Origin: JACCTU01 sp963809175
GTDB lineage: Bacteria > Actinomycetota > Thermoleophilia > Gaiellales > Gaiellaceae
Length of the DNA: 64,000 bases
Assembly: GCA_963809175.1 (NCBI GenBank)
Contig: CAWEIK010000003.1
Location: forward strand, 682,001 to 746,000
Reading direction: 5' to 3'
Both the position numbers and the translations under genes were made by a program. The notes under the pieces are model-generated. The model was not told where the DNA came from and did no database searches. It was given only the letters and a program-made list of their open reading frames with translations. Positions 26,580-35,638 of the stretch are shown here, one piece after another. Positions within the stretch are counted from its first letter, which is position 1; each line of letters begins with the position of its first letter.

Positions 26580-27290
26580 GCCGCCGCTCGCGGCGGTCGC
26601 GTTCCTGACGCGGATCCCGGTCGGCCGCCTCGCGGAGCTCGACGGCACAGCGGTTCGGCGCGCCGCGCCGCTGTTCCCGCTCGTGGGCGGCGCGATCGGT
26701 GCGCTCGGCGGCGGTGTCGTCGAGATCGCGGCCGGTCCGCTGCCGTCGCTCGCGGCGGCGGCGCTCGGGCTCGGCGTGGTTGCGCTCGTCACCGGCGCGC
26801 TGCACCTCGACGCCCTCGCCGACACCGCGGACGCGCTCGGAGGGACGACGAGGGAGCGCCGGCTCGAGATCATGCGCGACCACGCGATCGGATCGTTCGG
26901 CGCGGTGGCGCTCGTCGTCGTGCTGCTGTTCGAGGCGTCGCTGCTCGCCTCGGAGACGAGCGCCTGGAGCGCGTTCGCCGCGGCGGCCGCCTGCGGGCGC
27001 TGGGCGGCGCTGCCGCTGGCCGCGTTCCTGCCGCCCGCGCGCCCGGAAGGAACCGCGCTCTCGAACCTCTCACGTCGCTGAGCGTCGCGCTCGGGCTTCT
27101 CGCGGCGTGCGGCGTTGCCGTCGGCGTGCGGGGCCTCGAAGGGCTCGTGGCCGTGGCCGCTGCCGCGCTGACCGCCCTCGTGCTCGGGCTGTTCTTCCGC
27201 CGCTGGCTCGGCGGCGTCACCGGCGACACGCTGGGCGCGACGAGCGAGCTCGCCCAAGCCGGAGCGCTCGCCGCGCTCCTCCTCGCATGA
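26566..27290 (+). CDS. cobS: Adenosylcobinamide-GDP ribazoletransferase (one frameshift)
   Basis: Membrane enzyme joining AdoCbi-GDP and alpha-ribazole (phosphate) to complete cobalamin. Motifs are AFLTRIPVGRLAELD at the N-terminus, the catalytic HLDALADTADALGGTTRERR with RLEIMRDHAIGSFGAVAL, and several Ala/Leu-rich helices. The frame ends falsely after SNLSRR; adding one base near 27066 restores LTSLSVALGLLAACGVAVGV and the GGVTGDTLGATSELAQAGAL C-terminal signature. Total about 241 residues. Overlaps cobT by 14 bases and cobC by 4. Confidence 0.92.
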
Positions 27291-27898
27291 CGCGGCTGCT
27301 GCTGATCCGCCACGCCGAGCCCGACGAGGATGCGCGCGGCCGTTGCTACGGACGCCTCGACGTCGGGCTCTCGCCGACCGGCCTCGCGAGCGCCGAGCGA
27401 CTCGCCGAGCGCCTCCGCGCCGTCACGCTCGACGCCGTCTACGTGAGCCCACGCCTCCGCGCGGTCCAGACCGCAGCCGCGCTCGGAGCGAGCCGCACCG
27501 TGGACGACCGCCTGCGGGAGCTCGACTTTGGCCAGCTCGAAGGCCGAACGTACGACGAGATCGAGCGCGAGCAACCCGAGTTCTTCCAGAGCTGGATGGA
27601 GACGCCGACGCTGGTGCGGTTCCCCGGCGGCGAGAGCTACGCCGAGCTGCGCTAGCGGGTTTCTGCCGCAGTCGACGACATCGTCGCGGCCAACGACGAC
27701 CGAACGGTCGCGGTCGTCTCGCACGGCGGGGTGATTCGCGCCGCGCTCGCGGCCACGCTCGGGCTTCCCGACGAGCGGGCGTTCGCGCTCGACGTGGGCT
27801 ACGCGCGCATCAGCGTCGTCGACTGGTTCGACGGGACGCCTGTGGTCCGGCTCGTCAACGGCTTGTCCGCGGACCTCCCCTTCGACCTCGGCAGCTGA
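27287..27898 (+). pseudogene. cobC: Alpha-ribazole phosphatase with in-frame amber codon
   Basis: Histidine phosphatase family protein that removes phosphate from alpha-ribazole phosphate or cobalamin phosphate. The catalytic LLIRHAEPDEDARGRCYGR and VVSHGGVIRAALAA (second His) are present, with REL-DFGQLEGRTYDEIERE between. A TAG at 27653-27655 splits the frame into 122 and 80 codons. Reading through gives AELR-x-RVSAAVDDIVAANDD, where relatives normally have Glu (GAG). A single G-to-T change, not an indel, explains it. Downstream coding character is fully kept. Either a base-call error, a recent nonsense mutation or readthrough. Confidence 0.8.
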
Positions 27899-27916
27899 CG
27901 GCCTAGGATTGACTGC

Positions 27917-28144
27917 ATGGAGCGCCAGCGCGGACCGCTCGACGACCGCCAGCTCGACGTGCTGCTCGAGCGGCTCGACGGCATCCGTGCGGAGCTCCAG
28001 ACGCTGAACCGACGGCTCGACTCGCAGGAGAGCCTCCACCGGATCGCAGCCGAGGTCGCGCGCCTCAACGAGTCGCTCGAGGCGCTCGCGTACGCCGCGC
28101 TCGGGCGTCAGCCGCCGCGGGTCCGTCGCCGCGACGCGGGCTAG
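27917..28144 (+). CDS. Small coiled-coil protein (75 aa)
   Basis: Starts MERQRGPLDDRQLDVLLERL and continues as one long predicted helix with heptad-like Leu spacing (LQTLNRRLDSQESLHRIAAE, VARLNESLEALAYAA), ending in a basic tail PRVRRRDAG. No membrane segment or known domain. It follows cobC by 18 bases and overlaps the end of the convergent dehydrogenase gene by 4 bases. Function unknown. Confidence 0.55.
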   Translation: MERQRGPLDDRQLDVLLERLDGIRAELQTLNRRLDSQESLHRIAAEVARLNESLEALAYAALGRQPPRVRRRDAG

Positions 28145-29244
28145 CGAACCAGCCGGTAGACGCGGCCGCTGAGCGACGTCGCGTACAGCTCGCCGCGGGC
28201 GTCCTCGCCGAAGCTCGAGAGGTTCGCGATGCGCGTTCCTTCCCGCCGCACGTCGGTCGCGCGGCCGGCGGACATCACGAGCGACCAGATCGTCCCGGTA
28301 CAGAAGTCGCCGAAGAAGTAGCGCCCGCGCGCCTCGGGAACCGCCGACCCGCGGTAGACGAAGCCGCCCGAGACCGAGCAGCCGTCGCCGCGTCCGTAGA
28401 CGTGGACGGGAGCGACGAGCCGCCCGCGCGGGTTCGGCTCCTTCGACTCGAACCGGGCGCGCCCCTCGAACACGTCCCAGCCGTAGTTCGCGAGCTCGGT
28501 CACGCGGGCACGGGGGACCCAGTCGATCTCCTCCCACGCGTTCTGACCGACGTCGGCGATGTAGAGGTCGCCGTTCGCGCGGTCGAACGACAAGCGCCAG
28601 GGGTTGCGCAGGCCGAGGGCGGCGATCTGCGGGTTCGGTTTCGACACCGCGACGTTGATGCGGACCAGCTTGCCGAGCAGCGTGCTCATGTTCTGCGCGC
28701 GGTTCTCCGGGTCTCCGCCAGAGCCGCCGTCCCCCATCCCGACGTACAGTCGCCCGTCGGGGCCGAAGGCGACCTGGCCGCCGTTGTGGTTGGCGTACGG
28801 CTGCGCGACGAACAGCCACTGCTTGCGCGTCCGCGGCAGTGCCTGCGTCCCGGCCGCGTTCGAGCGGTACTCGACGACGCGGGTGTGGCCGTTCACGTCG
28901 GTGTAGTTGACGAAGAAGCGTCGGTTCTTTGCGAACTGCGGGTGGAACGCCACGGACAGGAGCCCCTGCTCGCCGCCGGAGCGCACGAGCCGCCGGATGT
29001 CGAGGAACGGGGTCGACCGGTAGCGGCCGTTGACCGCCAGCCGGATCCGCCCCGCCTGCTCGACGACGTAGAGCCACCCGGGCTTGTTCGCCGGGGCCGA
29101 GACGTGCACGGGATCGCTCGCGCTCAAGATGCTGCGGAACGAGTACGCGGCAGCACTGGTCGTCGACGGCTCGGCCGTCGATCCCGACGCGGCGCAGGCC
29201 GACCCGACGAGCGCGACCACCACGATTGCGACCCCCCGGCGCAC
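28141..29244 (-). CDS. PQQ-dependent aldose/sorbosone dehydrogenase-like protein
   Basis: A 367-residue exported beta-propeller of the soluble glucose/sorbosone dehydrogenase (GSDH, Aldose sugar dehydrogenase YliI) family. The N-terminus has a signal with a weak lipobox (ALVGSACAAS). Family blocks are EQAGRIRLAVNGRYRSTPFL, GGEQGLLSVAFHPQF, NHNGGQVAFGPDGRLYVGMG with DGGSGGDPENRAQN, GLRNPWRLSFDR and YIADVGQNAWEEID. The His-Asn-Gly and GLRNPWR segments usually line the PQQ site. It would oxidise sugars outside the membrane; PQQ synthesis genes are not in the window. GTG start two bases after the trkA stop suggests co-transcription. Confidence 0.8.
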   Translation of the reverse strand: MRRGVAIVVVALVGSACAASGSTAEPSTTSAAAYSFRSILSASDPVHVSAPANKPGWLYVVEQAGRIRLAVNGRYRSTPFLDIRRLVRSGGEQGLLSVAFHPQFAKNRRFFVNYTDVNGHTRVVEYRSNAAGTQALPRTRKQWLFVAQPYANHNGGQVAFGPDGRLYVGMGDGGSGGDPENRAQNMSTLLGKLVRINVAVSKPNPQIAALGLRNPWRLSFDRANGDLYIADVGQNAWEEIDWVPRARVTELANYGWDVFEGRARFESKEPNPRGRLVAPVHVYGRGDGCSVSGGFVYRGSAVPEARGRYFFGDFCTGTIWSLVMSAGRATDVRREGTRIANLSSFGEDARGELYATSLSGRVYRLVR

Positions 29245-29245
29245 C

Positions 29246-29905
29246 TCAGCGTTTTAGCAGGAGCCGGCGGAGGTCGTCCTCCTGGCCCGGCTCGAGGATC
29301 GCCAGCACCTGGTCGCCGGCCTGGAGCTTCGTCGAGCCGACCGCGATTTCCGCCTTCCCGTCGCGCAGGACGGAGATGAGGCGCGCGTTCTCGAGCGCGA
29401 GCTCGTCGATCCGCTTGCCTGCCGCAGGGGCTCCAGGGTCGATCTCGACCTCGACGATCTCGAGGTTCTCCTTCTTCAGCTCGAGGAGGTGGATCAACTC
29501 GTGCGCGGGCACCTCGTGCTCGATCAGGCCGAGCACCATCTGCGTCGCGGACACGGTCTGCGGGATCTCGAGGAGGTCGAAGACCTGCTGGTTTCGCGGA
29601 TCGTTGACGCGGGCGATCACGCGCTCGACCTGGTACTTCTCCCGCGACAACTGGCCGATCACGAGGTTGTCCTCGTCGTCGCCGGTCACCGCGATCACGA
29701 TCTCGGCCGGACGCGCGATCCCCGCACGCTCGAGCACGAACATCTCGGTCGCGTCGCCCAGCTGCACCTGATGCTCGAATTCCTGCTCGAGCCGCTCGTA
29801 GCGGTCGGCGCGCTGCTCGACGAGCGTCACCTCGTGGCCGCGACGGAGCAGCGTCCGCGCGACGGTTGCGCCGACCTTTCCGCCTCCGGCGACGATCGCG
29901 AACAT
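29246..29905 (-). CDS. TrkA-type K+ channel/transporter regulator (CeoC-like)
   Basis: A 219-residue RCK protein: a TrkA-N Rossmann domain (MFAIVAGGGKVGATVARTLL with GxGxxG-like motif, then VTLVEQRADRYERLE) and a TrkA-C domain (VEVEIDPGAPAAGKRIDELA). It binds NAD(H) or nucleotides and gates K+ transporters from the cytoplasmic side. The upstream gene encodes a second, shorter TrkA protein, three bases away, and then an APC permease. The same arrangement (two TrkA genes beside an APC permease) is known around ceoB-ceoC in mycobacteria. Confidence 0.85.
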   Translation of the reverse strand: MFAIVAGGGKVGATVARTLLRRGHEVTLVEQRADRYERLEQEFEHQVQLGDATEMFVLERAGIARPAEIVIAVTGDDEDNLVIGQLSREKYQVERVIARVNDPRNQQVFDLLEIPQTVSATQMVLGLIEHEVPAHELIHLLELKKENLEIVEVEIDPGAPAAGKRIDELALENARLISVLRDGKAEIAVGSTKLQAGDQVLAILEPGQEDDLRRLLLKR

Positions 29906-30319
29906 CTAGCTGCGAACCCTCGCGGCGCGGACGCGCTCGGTCAGGGTCTCGTACGCCGTCTTCGTCGGGCAGACGACGTCGAGCCCCCGAGCGGCGTAGA
30001 AGTCGGCTCGCGCGGGATCGAGCAGGCGGACGACCACTGTGTCCACCTCGAACATCTTCTGCGCGATCTGCGCGACGACGATGTTCGTGTTGTCCCCGTC
30101 CGTGGCTACGACGACGGCATCGGCGTTCTCGATTCCGGCCTGCTTCAGCGTCGCGACGTCCATTCCGTGACCGATCACGAACCCGCCACGCCAGCGCTCG
30201 CCGAGCCGCGCGAGGGCAGACTCACTCTCGTCCACGGCGGTGACGTCCCACCCTTCCTCGGCCAGCGTCTTCGCCACGGTCGAGCCGACGCGGCCACAGC
30301 CGACGACGATCGCTCTCAT
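29906..30319 (-). CDS. Short TrkA-N protein (CeoB-like)
   Basis: A 137-residue stand-alone TrkA-N Rossmann domain: MRAIVVGCGRVGSTVAKTLA (GxGxxG), VTAVDESESALARLGERW and DAVVVATDGDNTNIVVAQIA. It lacks the TrkA-C domain. It overlaps the APC permease stop by 4 bases (ATGA) and is followed directly by the full-length TrkA, so these two probably form a hetero-complex controlling the permease encoded upstream in the operon. Confidence 0.85.
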   Translation of the reverse strand: MRAIVVGCGRVGSTVAKTLAEEGWDVTAVDESESALARLGERWRGGFVIGHGMDVATLKQAGIENADAVVVATDGDNTNIVVAQIAQKMFEVDTVVVRLLDPARADFYAARGLDVVCPTKTAYETLTERVRAARVRS

Positions 30320-32211
30320 GGGAGCAGCGTAGCCGCGGCGGACGCCGCGAGCTCCTCCTCCTCGAGCACTCCTTGCGGGTAGGCGATCACCATCACCTCG
30401 CAGGGCGCCTTCCGGAGGACGTAGTCGACGGTCGGGCCGAACAAGCGGGACTGCCGTCGCCAGCGCGGAGACGAGCCCATCACGATCAGGTCGGCGCCAC
30501 CCGCGAGGGCGTGCTCGATCAGCGCAGAGCCGATCGCGCGGGCCCGCACGACCACGGTCTCGACCTCGACGCCGTGCTCGCCTGCGAGGAGCTTCGCCTC
30601 GGCGAGGGAGCCCGCGGCCCGCTCCTCCTCGTCGTAGAGCGGTGCGTCGAGCGGCTCGTCGAGCGGGACCAGGACGACGTGGATCGCAGTGATCGACGCA
30701 CCGTGCTCCTCGGCCAGGCGGAGCGCCGTCGCGAAGACCTCGACGCCGATCGAGCCGAGCTTGACCGGCACGAGGATCCTGCGGTACTCGCCCTCCTTCG
30801 ACGGGACGATGTCCGCCACCGCCGGCCGCACGTGAGCGGTCAACGCGATCCCGCGACGACGGCGAACGAGCACGTACACGACGAAGCCGGCCGCCAGCCA
30901 CACGGGCCCGGCGATCCGCGCCGCATCGTGCGTCGCGATCGAGAGAACGAAGATCACCGCGGTCAGCGTCCCCCCGACCAGGCCCAAGAACGGCATCAAC
31001 GGGGCCCGGAACGGCCGCGGCAGGTCGGGCTCGGTTCGTCGCAGGCGCACGACGGCGAGCTGCGCCGACGTGAACGCAAGCAGCACGCCGAAGCTGTAGA
31101 GGCTCGCGAGGATCACCGACGCCCGGCCGGCGATCGCGCTGCCGACGAGCAGCGCGACCGCGACGGCTGCGGTCGCGACGATCGCCGCGGGTGCGTGAAG
31201 CGTCCGACGGTTGAGGCGCTCGAAAGCTCGCGGCAGCATCGCGTACCGCGCGAGCGAGTACGAAAGGCGGCCGGCCCCGGACATCGACGTCGTCGCCGCG
31301 GCCAGGAGCACGACGATGCCGCTCAACGCGACGACGACGACCACCACGTCCCCGAGGAGCCAGGGGAGCTCGGCCCGGATCGCGTCGGCGATTCCCGCGA
31401 GCGGCGCGAGCCGCCATTCGTCGCCGAGTGCGGTCGTCCCGTTCTCCACCGGGAACGCGGAGATCCCAACCACCCCGATCGCGACCGAGACCGCGACGAC
31501 CGCGCCGATCCCCGTGAAGAGACTCCGCGGCAGCGTTCGTCCGGGCTCCCGCGTCTCGGCCGACAGGTTGGCGACGGTCTCGAGGCCGGTGTAGGCGAGC
31601 ATCGCGAGCGGGAGCGCGAACGCCAGCTCGTCCCAGGCGGGCTCCGTTCCGAAGTCGATTCCCCGGAACGCGTCCAAATCGAAGAGCAGGGCGAAGCCGA
31701 GGACGATCAGGAGCGCGTGCGCCACCACCGCGACCAGCGCGACCGCAACTGCGAGGCGGTAGAGCTGCGGCCGGCGCACGAGCCTGACTCCCGAGAGCGC
31801 GACGATCACCGCGACTCCGACCACGACGTCCCAGGGAGAGTCGCGAAGCCCTTCCAACCCGAGCGCGGCCAGGTAGTGCGGCACGAACAGCGCGGCGAGC
31901 GCGGTCACGATCAGGTAGTCGAGGAGCAGCACCCAGCCCGTCGCAAAGCCGGCTGGGTCGTTGAACGCCCGCCGCACGAACAGCGCGGCGCCGCCGGGCT
32001 CGGGCATCGCCGCCGTTCCCTCCGCGTACGAGACCGCCACGAGCAGGAAGACGACACCCGCCGCGAGCAGGACGAGCGGGGTGAGCCCGAGCGCGTACAG
32101 CGCGACGACGCCGAGCGCGAAGTACAGGGACGAGCCGATCTCGCCGTACGCGACGGAGGCGAGCGAACCGCCGCCGAGCCCCCGCGTCAGGCCTTCGAAG
32201 CGCCGCGCCAT
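30316..32211 (-). CDS. APC-family permease with C-terminal universal-stress domain
   Basis: A 631-residue protein with about 12 membrane helices typical of the amino acid-polyamine-organocation superfamily (starts LTRGLGGGSLASVAYGEIGS, with the helix-1 break). From about residue 465 a cytoplasmic USP-like domain begins (EGEYRRILVPVKLGSIGVEV) and continues to GGADLIVMGSSPRWRRQSRL. The pair of TrkA regulators directly downstream suggests a K+ or osmotically controlled role, as for the KimA branch of APC transporters; amino acid transport is the default alternative. The frame is intact. It is preceded by a small membrane gene and a close paralogue. Confidence 0.8.
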   Translation of the reverse strand: MARRFEGLTRGLGGGSLASVAYGEIGSSLYFALGVVALYALGLTPLVLLAAGVVFLLVAVSYAEGTAAMPEPGGAALFVRRAFNDPAGFATGWVLLLDYLIVTALAALFVPHYLAALGLEGLRDSPWDVVVGVAVIVALSGVRLVRRPQLYRLAVAVALVAVVAHALLIVLGFALLFDLDAFRGIDFGTEPAWDELAFALPLAMLAYTGLETVANLSAETREPGRTLPRSLFTGIGAVVAVSVAIGVVGISAFPVENGTTALGDEWRLAPLAGIADAIRAELPWLLGDVVVVVVALSGIVVLLAAATTSMSGAGRLSYSLARYAMLPRAFERLNRRTLHAPAAIVATAAVAVALLVGSAIAGRASVILASLYSFGVLLAFTSAQLAVVRLRRTEPDLPRPFRAPLMPFLGLVGGTLTAVIFVLSIATHDAARIAGPVWLAAGFVVYVLVRRRRGIALTAHVRPAVADIVPSKEGEYRRILVPVKLGSIGVEVFATALRLAEEHGASITAIHVVLVPLDEPLDAPLYDEEERAAGSLAEAKLLAGEHGVEVETVVVRARAIGSALIEHALAGGADLIVMGSSPRWRRQSRLFGPTVDYVLRKAPCEVMVIAYPQGVLEEEELAASAAATLLP

Positions 32212-32369
32212 CAGCTCCTCCGCAGGAGGTAGAGGCGTCCCGCGCCTGCGGCGACGAGCAGGACGCCGAGGAACAGCCCGAGCCCGCCGCCCACGCCCGC
32301 GGCGAGCGTTCGCACGACGATCGCGACGCCGAGGACGACGAGCAGCAGGGCGAGGATCTTCGTGATCAT
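32211..32369 (-). CDS. Small two-helix membrane protein (52 aa)
   Basis: Starts MITKILALLLVVLGVAIVVR, then a Gly-rich turn and a second helix LGLFLGVLLVAAGAGRLYLL, ending RRS. Its ATG overlaps the stop of the upstream permease (ATGA) and its stop overlaps the ATG of the downstream permease (TGATG). The tight packing between two APC+USP permeases makes it a candidate accessory subunit. No family recognised. Confidence 0.65.
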   Translation of the reverse strand: MITKILALLLVVLGVAIVVRTLAAGVGGGLGLFLGVLLVAAGAGRLYLLRRS

Positions 32370-34260
32370 GTCGGCCGCCGCCCGGCGGTCACGAGGACCC
32401 GCACCGGGCTCAGCTTGAGCACCTTCTCCGCGGTTCCGCCGAGGAGCCGTCGGCCGGGCAGAGCGGTCCGAGGCGCACCGACGACGATCAGCTCGGCATT
32501 TCTCGCCGCAGCCTCGTCCACGATTGCGCGCGGCGTCGACCGTGCGCGCACGAGTCGCGACACGACCCTGACGCCGTACTCCTCGAGCAGGGCCTGCGCG
32601 TCGTCGAGCAACACGTCGGCGCGGTCCTCGAGCGCGCCGAGGTCGGCGGTGAGCGGGCGGTCGAGCGGGACTTCGAGCACGTGCAGCACGACGATCGTCG
32701 AGCCACGGTCGGCGGCCAGACGCGCAGCCGCGATCAGCGCGTCCTCCGACTCCGGCGACCGGACGATCGGGACGACGACCGTGCGGTACTCGGCGACGAG
32801 CGACGGCCCGACGACGAGCGCCGGGCGCGCGTACCGTCTCGGCGAGCGGCGCGTGGACGACGCGGCGTCGGTAGACGAAGTAGAAGGCCAACCCGAGCGC
32901 AAGCCAGCCGAGCCCGGCCCAGCGCGTCTCCGCGTTCTGCACCACGATCACGAGCCACGAGAGACCGGTCGCGATCCCGCCGACGATCGCGAAGAGCGGC
33001 CAGTCGACGCCGCGCACCCACAGGTTCGGTCGCGCGCGGAACGCGAGCTCGGCGTCGCGGTTCCTTCGAGCGCAGCTTCACGATCGCCGCGTGCGCGATC
33101 GTGAACGACAGCGTCGCGCCGAACGAGTAGAGCGTCCCGATGAACGTCGTGCTCCCCGGGAGCATCGACGATGATCGGCGCGATCCCGGCGAAGACGACG
33201 ATCGCGAGCCACGGCGTGCTGAAGTGCGAGTGCAGCCGGCGAAACACCTCCGGGAGCTGGCGGTAGGTCGACATCGAGTACGTGATCCGCGACGCGCCGA
33301 TCACGCCGGCGTTCGTCGCGATCAGGAGGATCGTCGCGGCGAGGACGCCGACGTAGATCTCGAGCACGTCGAGCGTGCGCCCCGTGAGGCCGAGGTTCTC
33401 GCACGAGCCCGAGGACCGGGTCGTTCGCGTAGCCACCCTCCTCGGGCGGCAGCCCGAGCGACGTGACGTACTCCCCGTCGCGCAGGACGACCGGCATCGC
33501 CGAGAGCGCGATCAGCGGGAGCGTGAAGTAGATCGCGAAGACGGCGCCGGCGACGAGCTTGTACGCGTCCGGCACGCTCTTCGCCGGGTCGCGCACCTCC
33601 TCGGCGAGGTTCGAGACCGTCTCGACGCCGGTGTACGCGAGCATCGCGACCGGCACGGCGAGCGCGAGGTTCGACCAGGTCGGCGCGACGCCCCAGTGGA
33701 CGTTGTCGACGAGGATCTCCGGGTTGAAGACGAGGACGAACCCGAGCAGGACGAGCAGCAGCTGGGTCGCGAAGTCGACGACCGCGAGCACGACGTTGAG
33801 CGTCGCCGCCTCCTGGACCCCGACGATGTTGACCGCCACGAGCACGAGGATCACGACGATCCCGCCGACGACGTCCCACGGGTTCTCCTTCAGCGGCTCC
33901 CAGAAGATCGAGAGGTAGTGCGGGACGAAGAAGGCCGAGGTCGTGACCGTGACGACGTAGACGAGCAGCTGCGCCCACGCCGGCGCCGAAGGAGACGAGC
34001 TCGTTGAACGCGTGGCGCGCGAAGCTCGACGAGCCGCCCGCCTCCGGGTAGCGCACCGTGCCCTCGGCGTAGGTCGCGGCCGTGCAGGCGAAGATCAGGC
34101 CGGCGACGACGAAGACGAGCGGCGTCAGCCCGAGCGCGAAGACGGCCGTGACGCCGAGCGCGTAGTAGATCGAGGAGCCGACGTTGCCGTAGGCGGTGGC
34201 GAAGAGAGCGGGTGTGCCGAGGACCCGCTCGAGCCCCTGCTGGCGCCGACGCCGTGGCAC
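32366..34260 (-). pseudogene. APC-family permease with USP domain, paralogue, several frameshifts
   Basis: 1895 bases, the same size as the neighbouring 631-residue paralogue. Fragments in order are RVLGTPALFATAYGNVGSSI, AEGTVRYPEAGGSSSFARHA, then in another frame VQEAATLNVVLAVVDFATQL and MLAYTGVETVSNLAEEVRDP, VGVLAATILLIATNAGVIGA, STPWLAIVVFAGIAPIIVDA and the USP part VAEYRTVVVPIVRSPESEDA to NAELIVVGAPRTALPGRRLL. Single-base breaks lie near 33988, 33405, 33170, 33060 and 32835. Start and stop overlaps with neighbours are kept. The transport core resembles the paralogue, so similar substrate is expected. Confidence 0.75.
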
Positions 34261-34300
34261 CGCGCGACTCTAGCCCCTGGCCCGGTTAGCCTGTGCCGCC

Positions 34301-35633
34301 GTGAGGATCCTCGTCATCGGAGCCGGACAGGTGGGCGCGACGGTCGTCGAGGCGCTCCACGGCGAGCACGACGTGACGGTCGTCGACCTCGACCCCGGGC
34401 GGCTCGCGGCGCTCTCGAACCGCTTCGACGTCGCGACGATCGAGGGCAACGGCGCGAGCCGCCGCACGCTCCAGGAGGCGGGTCTGCTCGAGTCCGACCT
34501 GATGATCTCGTGCACGTCGCGCGACGAGATCAACCTGATCGCGGCGATCTTCTCGCGGAACCTCGCCCCCGAGACGAGCACGATCGTCCGGACGACCAAC
34601 GAGGAGTATCTCGAGGTGTGGCGCGAGCGCCAGCTCGACGTCGACTTCATGGTCTCGTCCGAGCTCGAGACGGCGAACGCGGTCTCGCGGATCATCGGCC
34701 TCCCCGCCGCGCGGCAGACGGACGTCTTCGCCGACGGTCAGGTGCAGATCGTCGAGTTCGACGTCGGGGCCGGACGCGACGGCGACGGCGTCGTCGGCGT
34801 GCCGCTGCGCGAGGCGCGCATCCCGCGCGACTCGAAGGTCGCCGGGATCATCCGCGGCGACCGCATGATCCTCCCGCGCGGCGACCAGACGATCGAGGTC
34901 GGCGATCGGGTCGTGATCATCGGCTCGCCGGAGGCCGCGCGGGTCTGGGGCGACACGCTGTCCGAGGACAAGAAGCGGCTCGACGACATCGTGCATCTTC
35001 GGCGCGGGCCGCACCGGCCGGGCGGTCGCGCGCGCGCTCGTCGACCAGGGCCTCCGCGTGCGCATCATCGAGCCCGACCCGAAGCGCGCGCAAGCTCACC
35101 GCGGAGCAGTTCCCGACCGTGCGCGTCTATCGACGCCACGGGCTTCGACCCGGAGTTCCTCGACCGCGAGCGGATCGGCCAGTCCCGCGCCGCGGTCTTC
35201 GCGATGCAGGACGACGCGAAGAACCACTACGCGGCGACGCTCGCGAAGCTGCACGGCGTCTCGTTCACGATCGCGATCGTCCACCAGGCCGCCTCGACCG
35301 AGGTGTTCGAGCGCGCAGGGATCGACGTCGCGATCAACCCGCGGCAGGTCACGGCCGAGGAGATCGTCCGCTTCGCGCACGACCCGCGGACGCGGCAGGT
35401 CACGATGCTCGAGGGCGACCGGTTCGAGATCCTCGACGTCACGGTGCGGCCCGAGAGCGAGTACGCGGACCAGCCGTTCCGCGACGATGCCGATCCGCGG
35501 CGCGCTGATCGGCGCGATCGTGCGCGACGGGCAGGCGATCTTCCCCCACGGCGACGACGTGCTCCGCGCCGGCGACCGCGCGATCGTCTTCACGGAGTCG
35601 GCGCGCGCGACCCAGGTCGAGAAGGCGCTCTAG
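34301..35633 (+). CDS. trkA: Trk potassium uptake regulator TrkA, two-unit form (several frameshifts)
   Basis: About 444 residues with two TrkA-N/TrkA-C units, the classical TrkA layout. Unit 1 starts MRILVIGAGQVGATVVEALH (GxGxxG) with MISCTSRDEINLIAAIF, and its TrkA-C has GVVGVPLREARIPRDSKVAG. Unit 2 begins in a shifted frame IFGAGRTGRAVARALVDQGL, continues GFDPEFLDRERIGQSRAAVF and ends RALIGAIVRDGQAIFPHGDD in yet another frame. Breaks lie near 34998, 35092, 35125 and 35490. Start GTG 34301. It is divergent from the APC permeases and precedes trkH by 5 bases. It should gate TrkH through nucleotide binding. Confidence 0.85.
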
Positions 35634-35638
35634 ACGCC

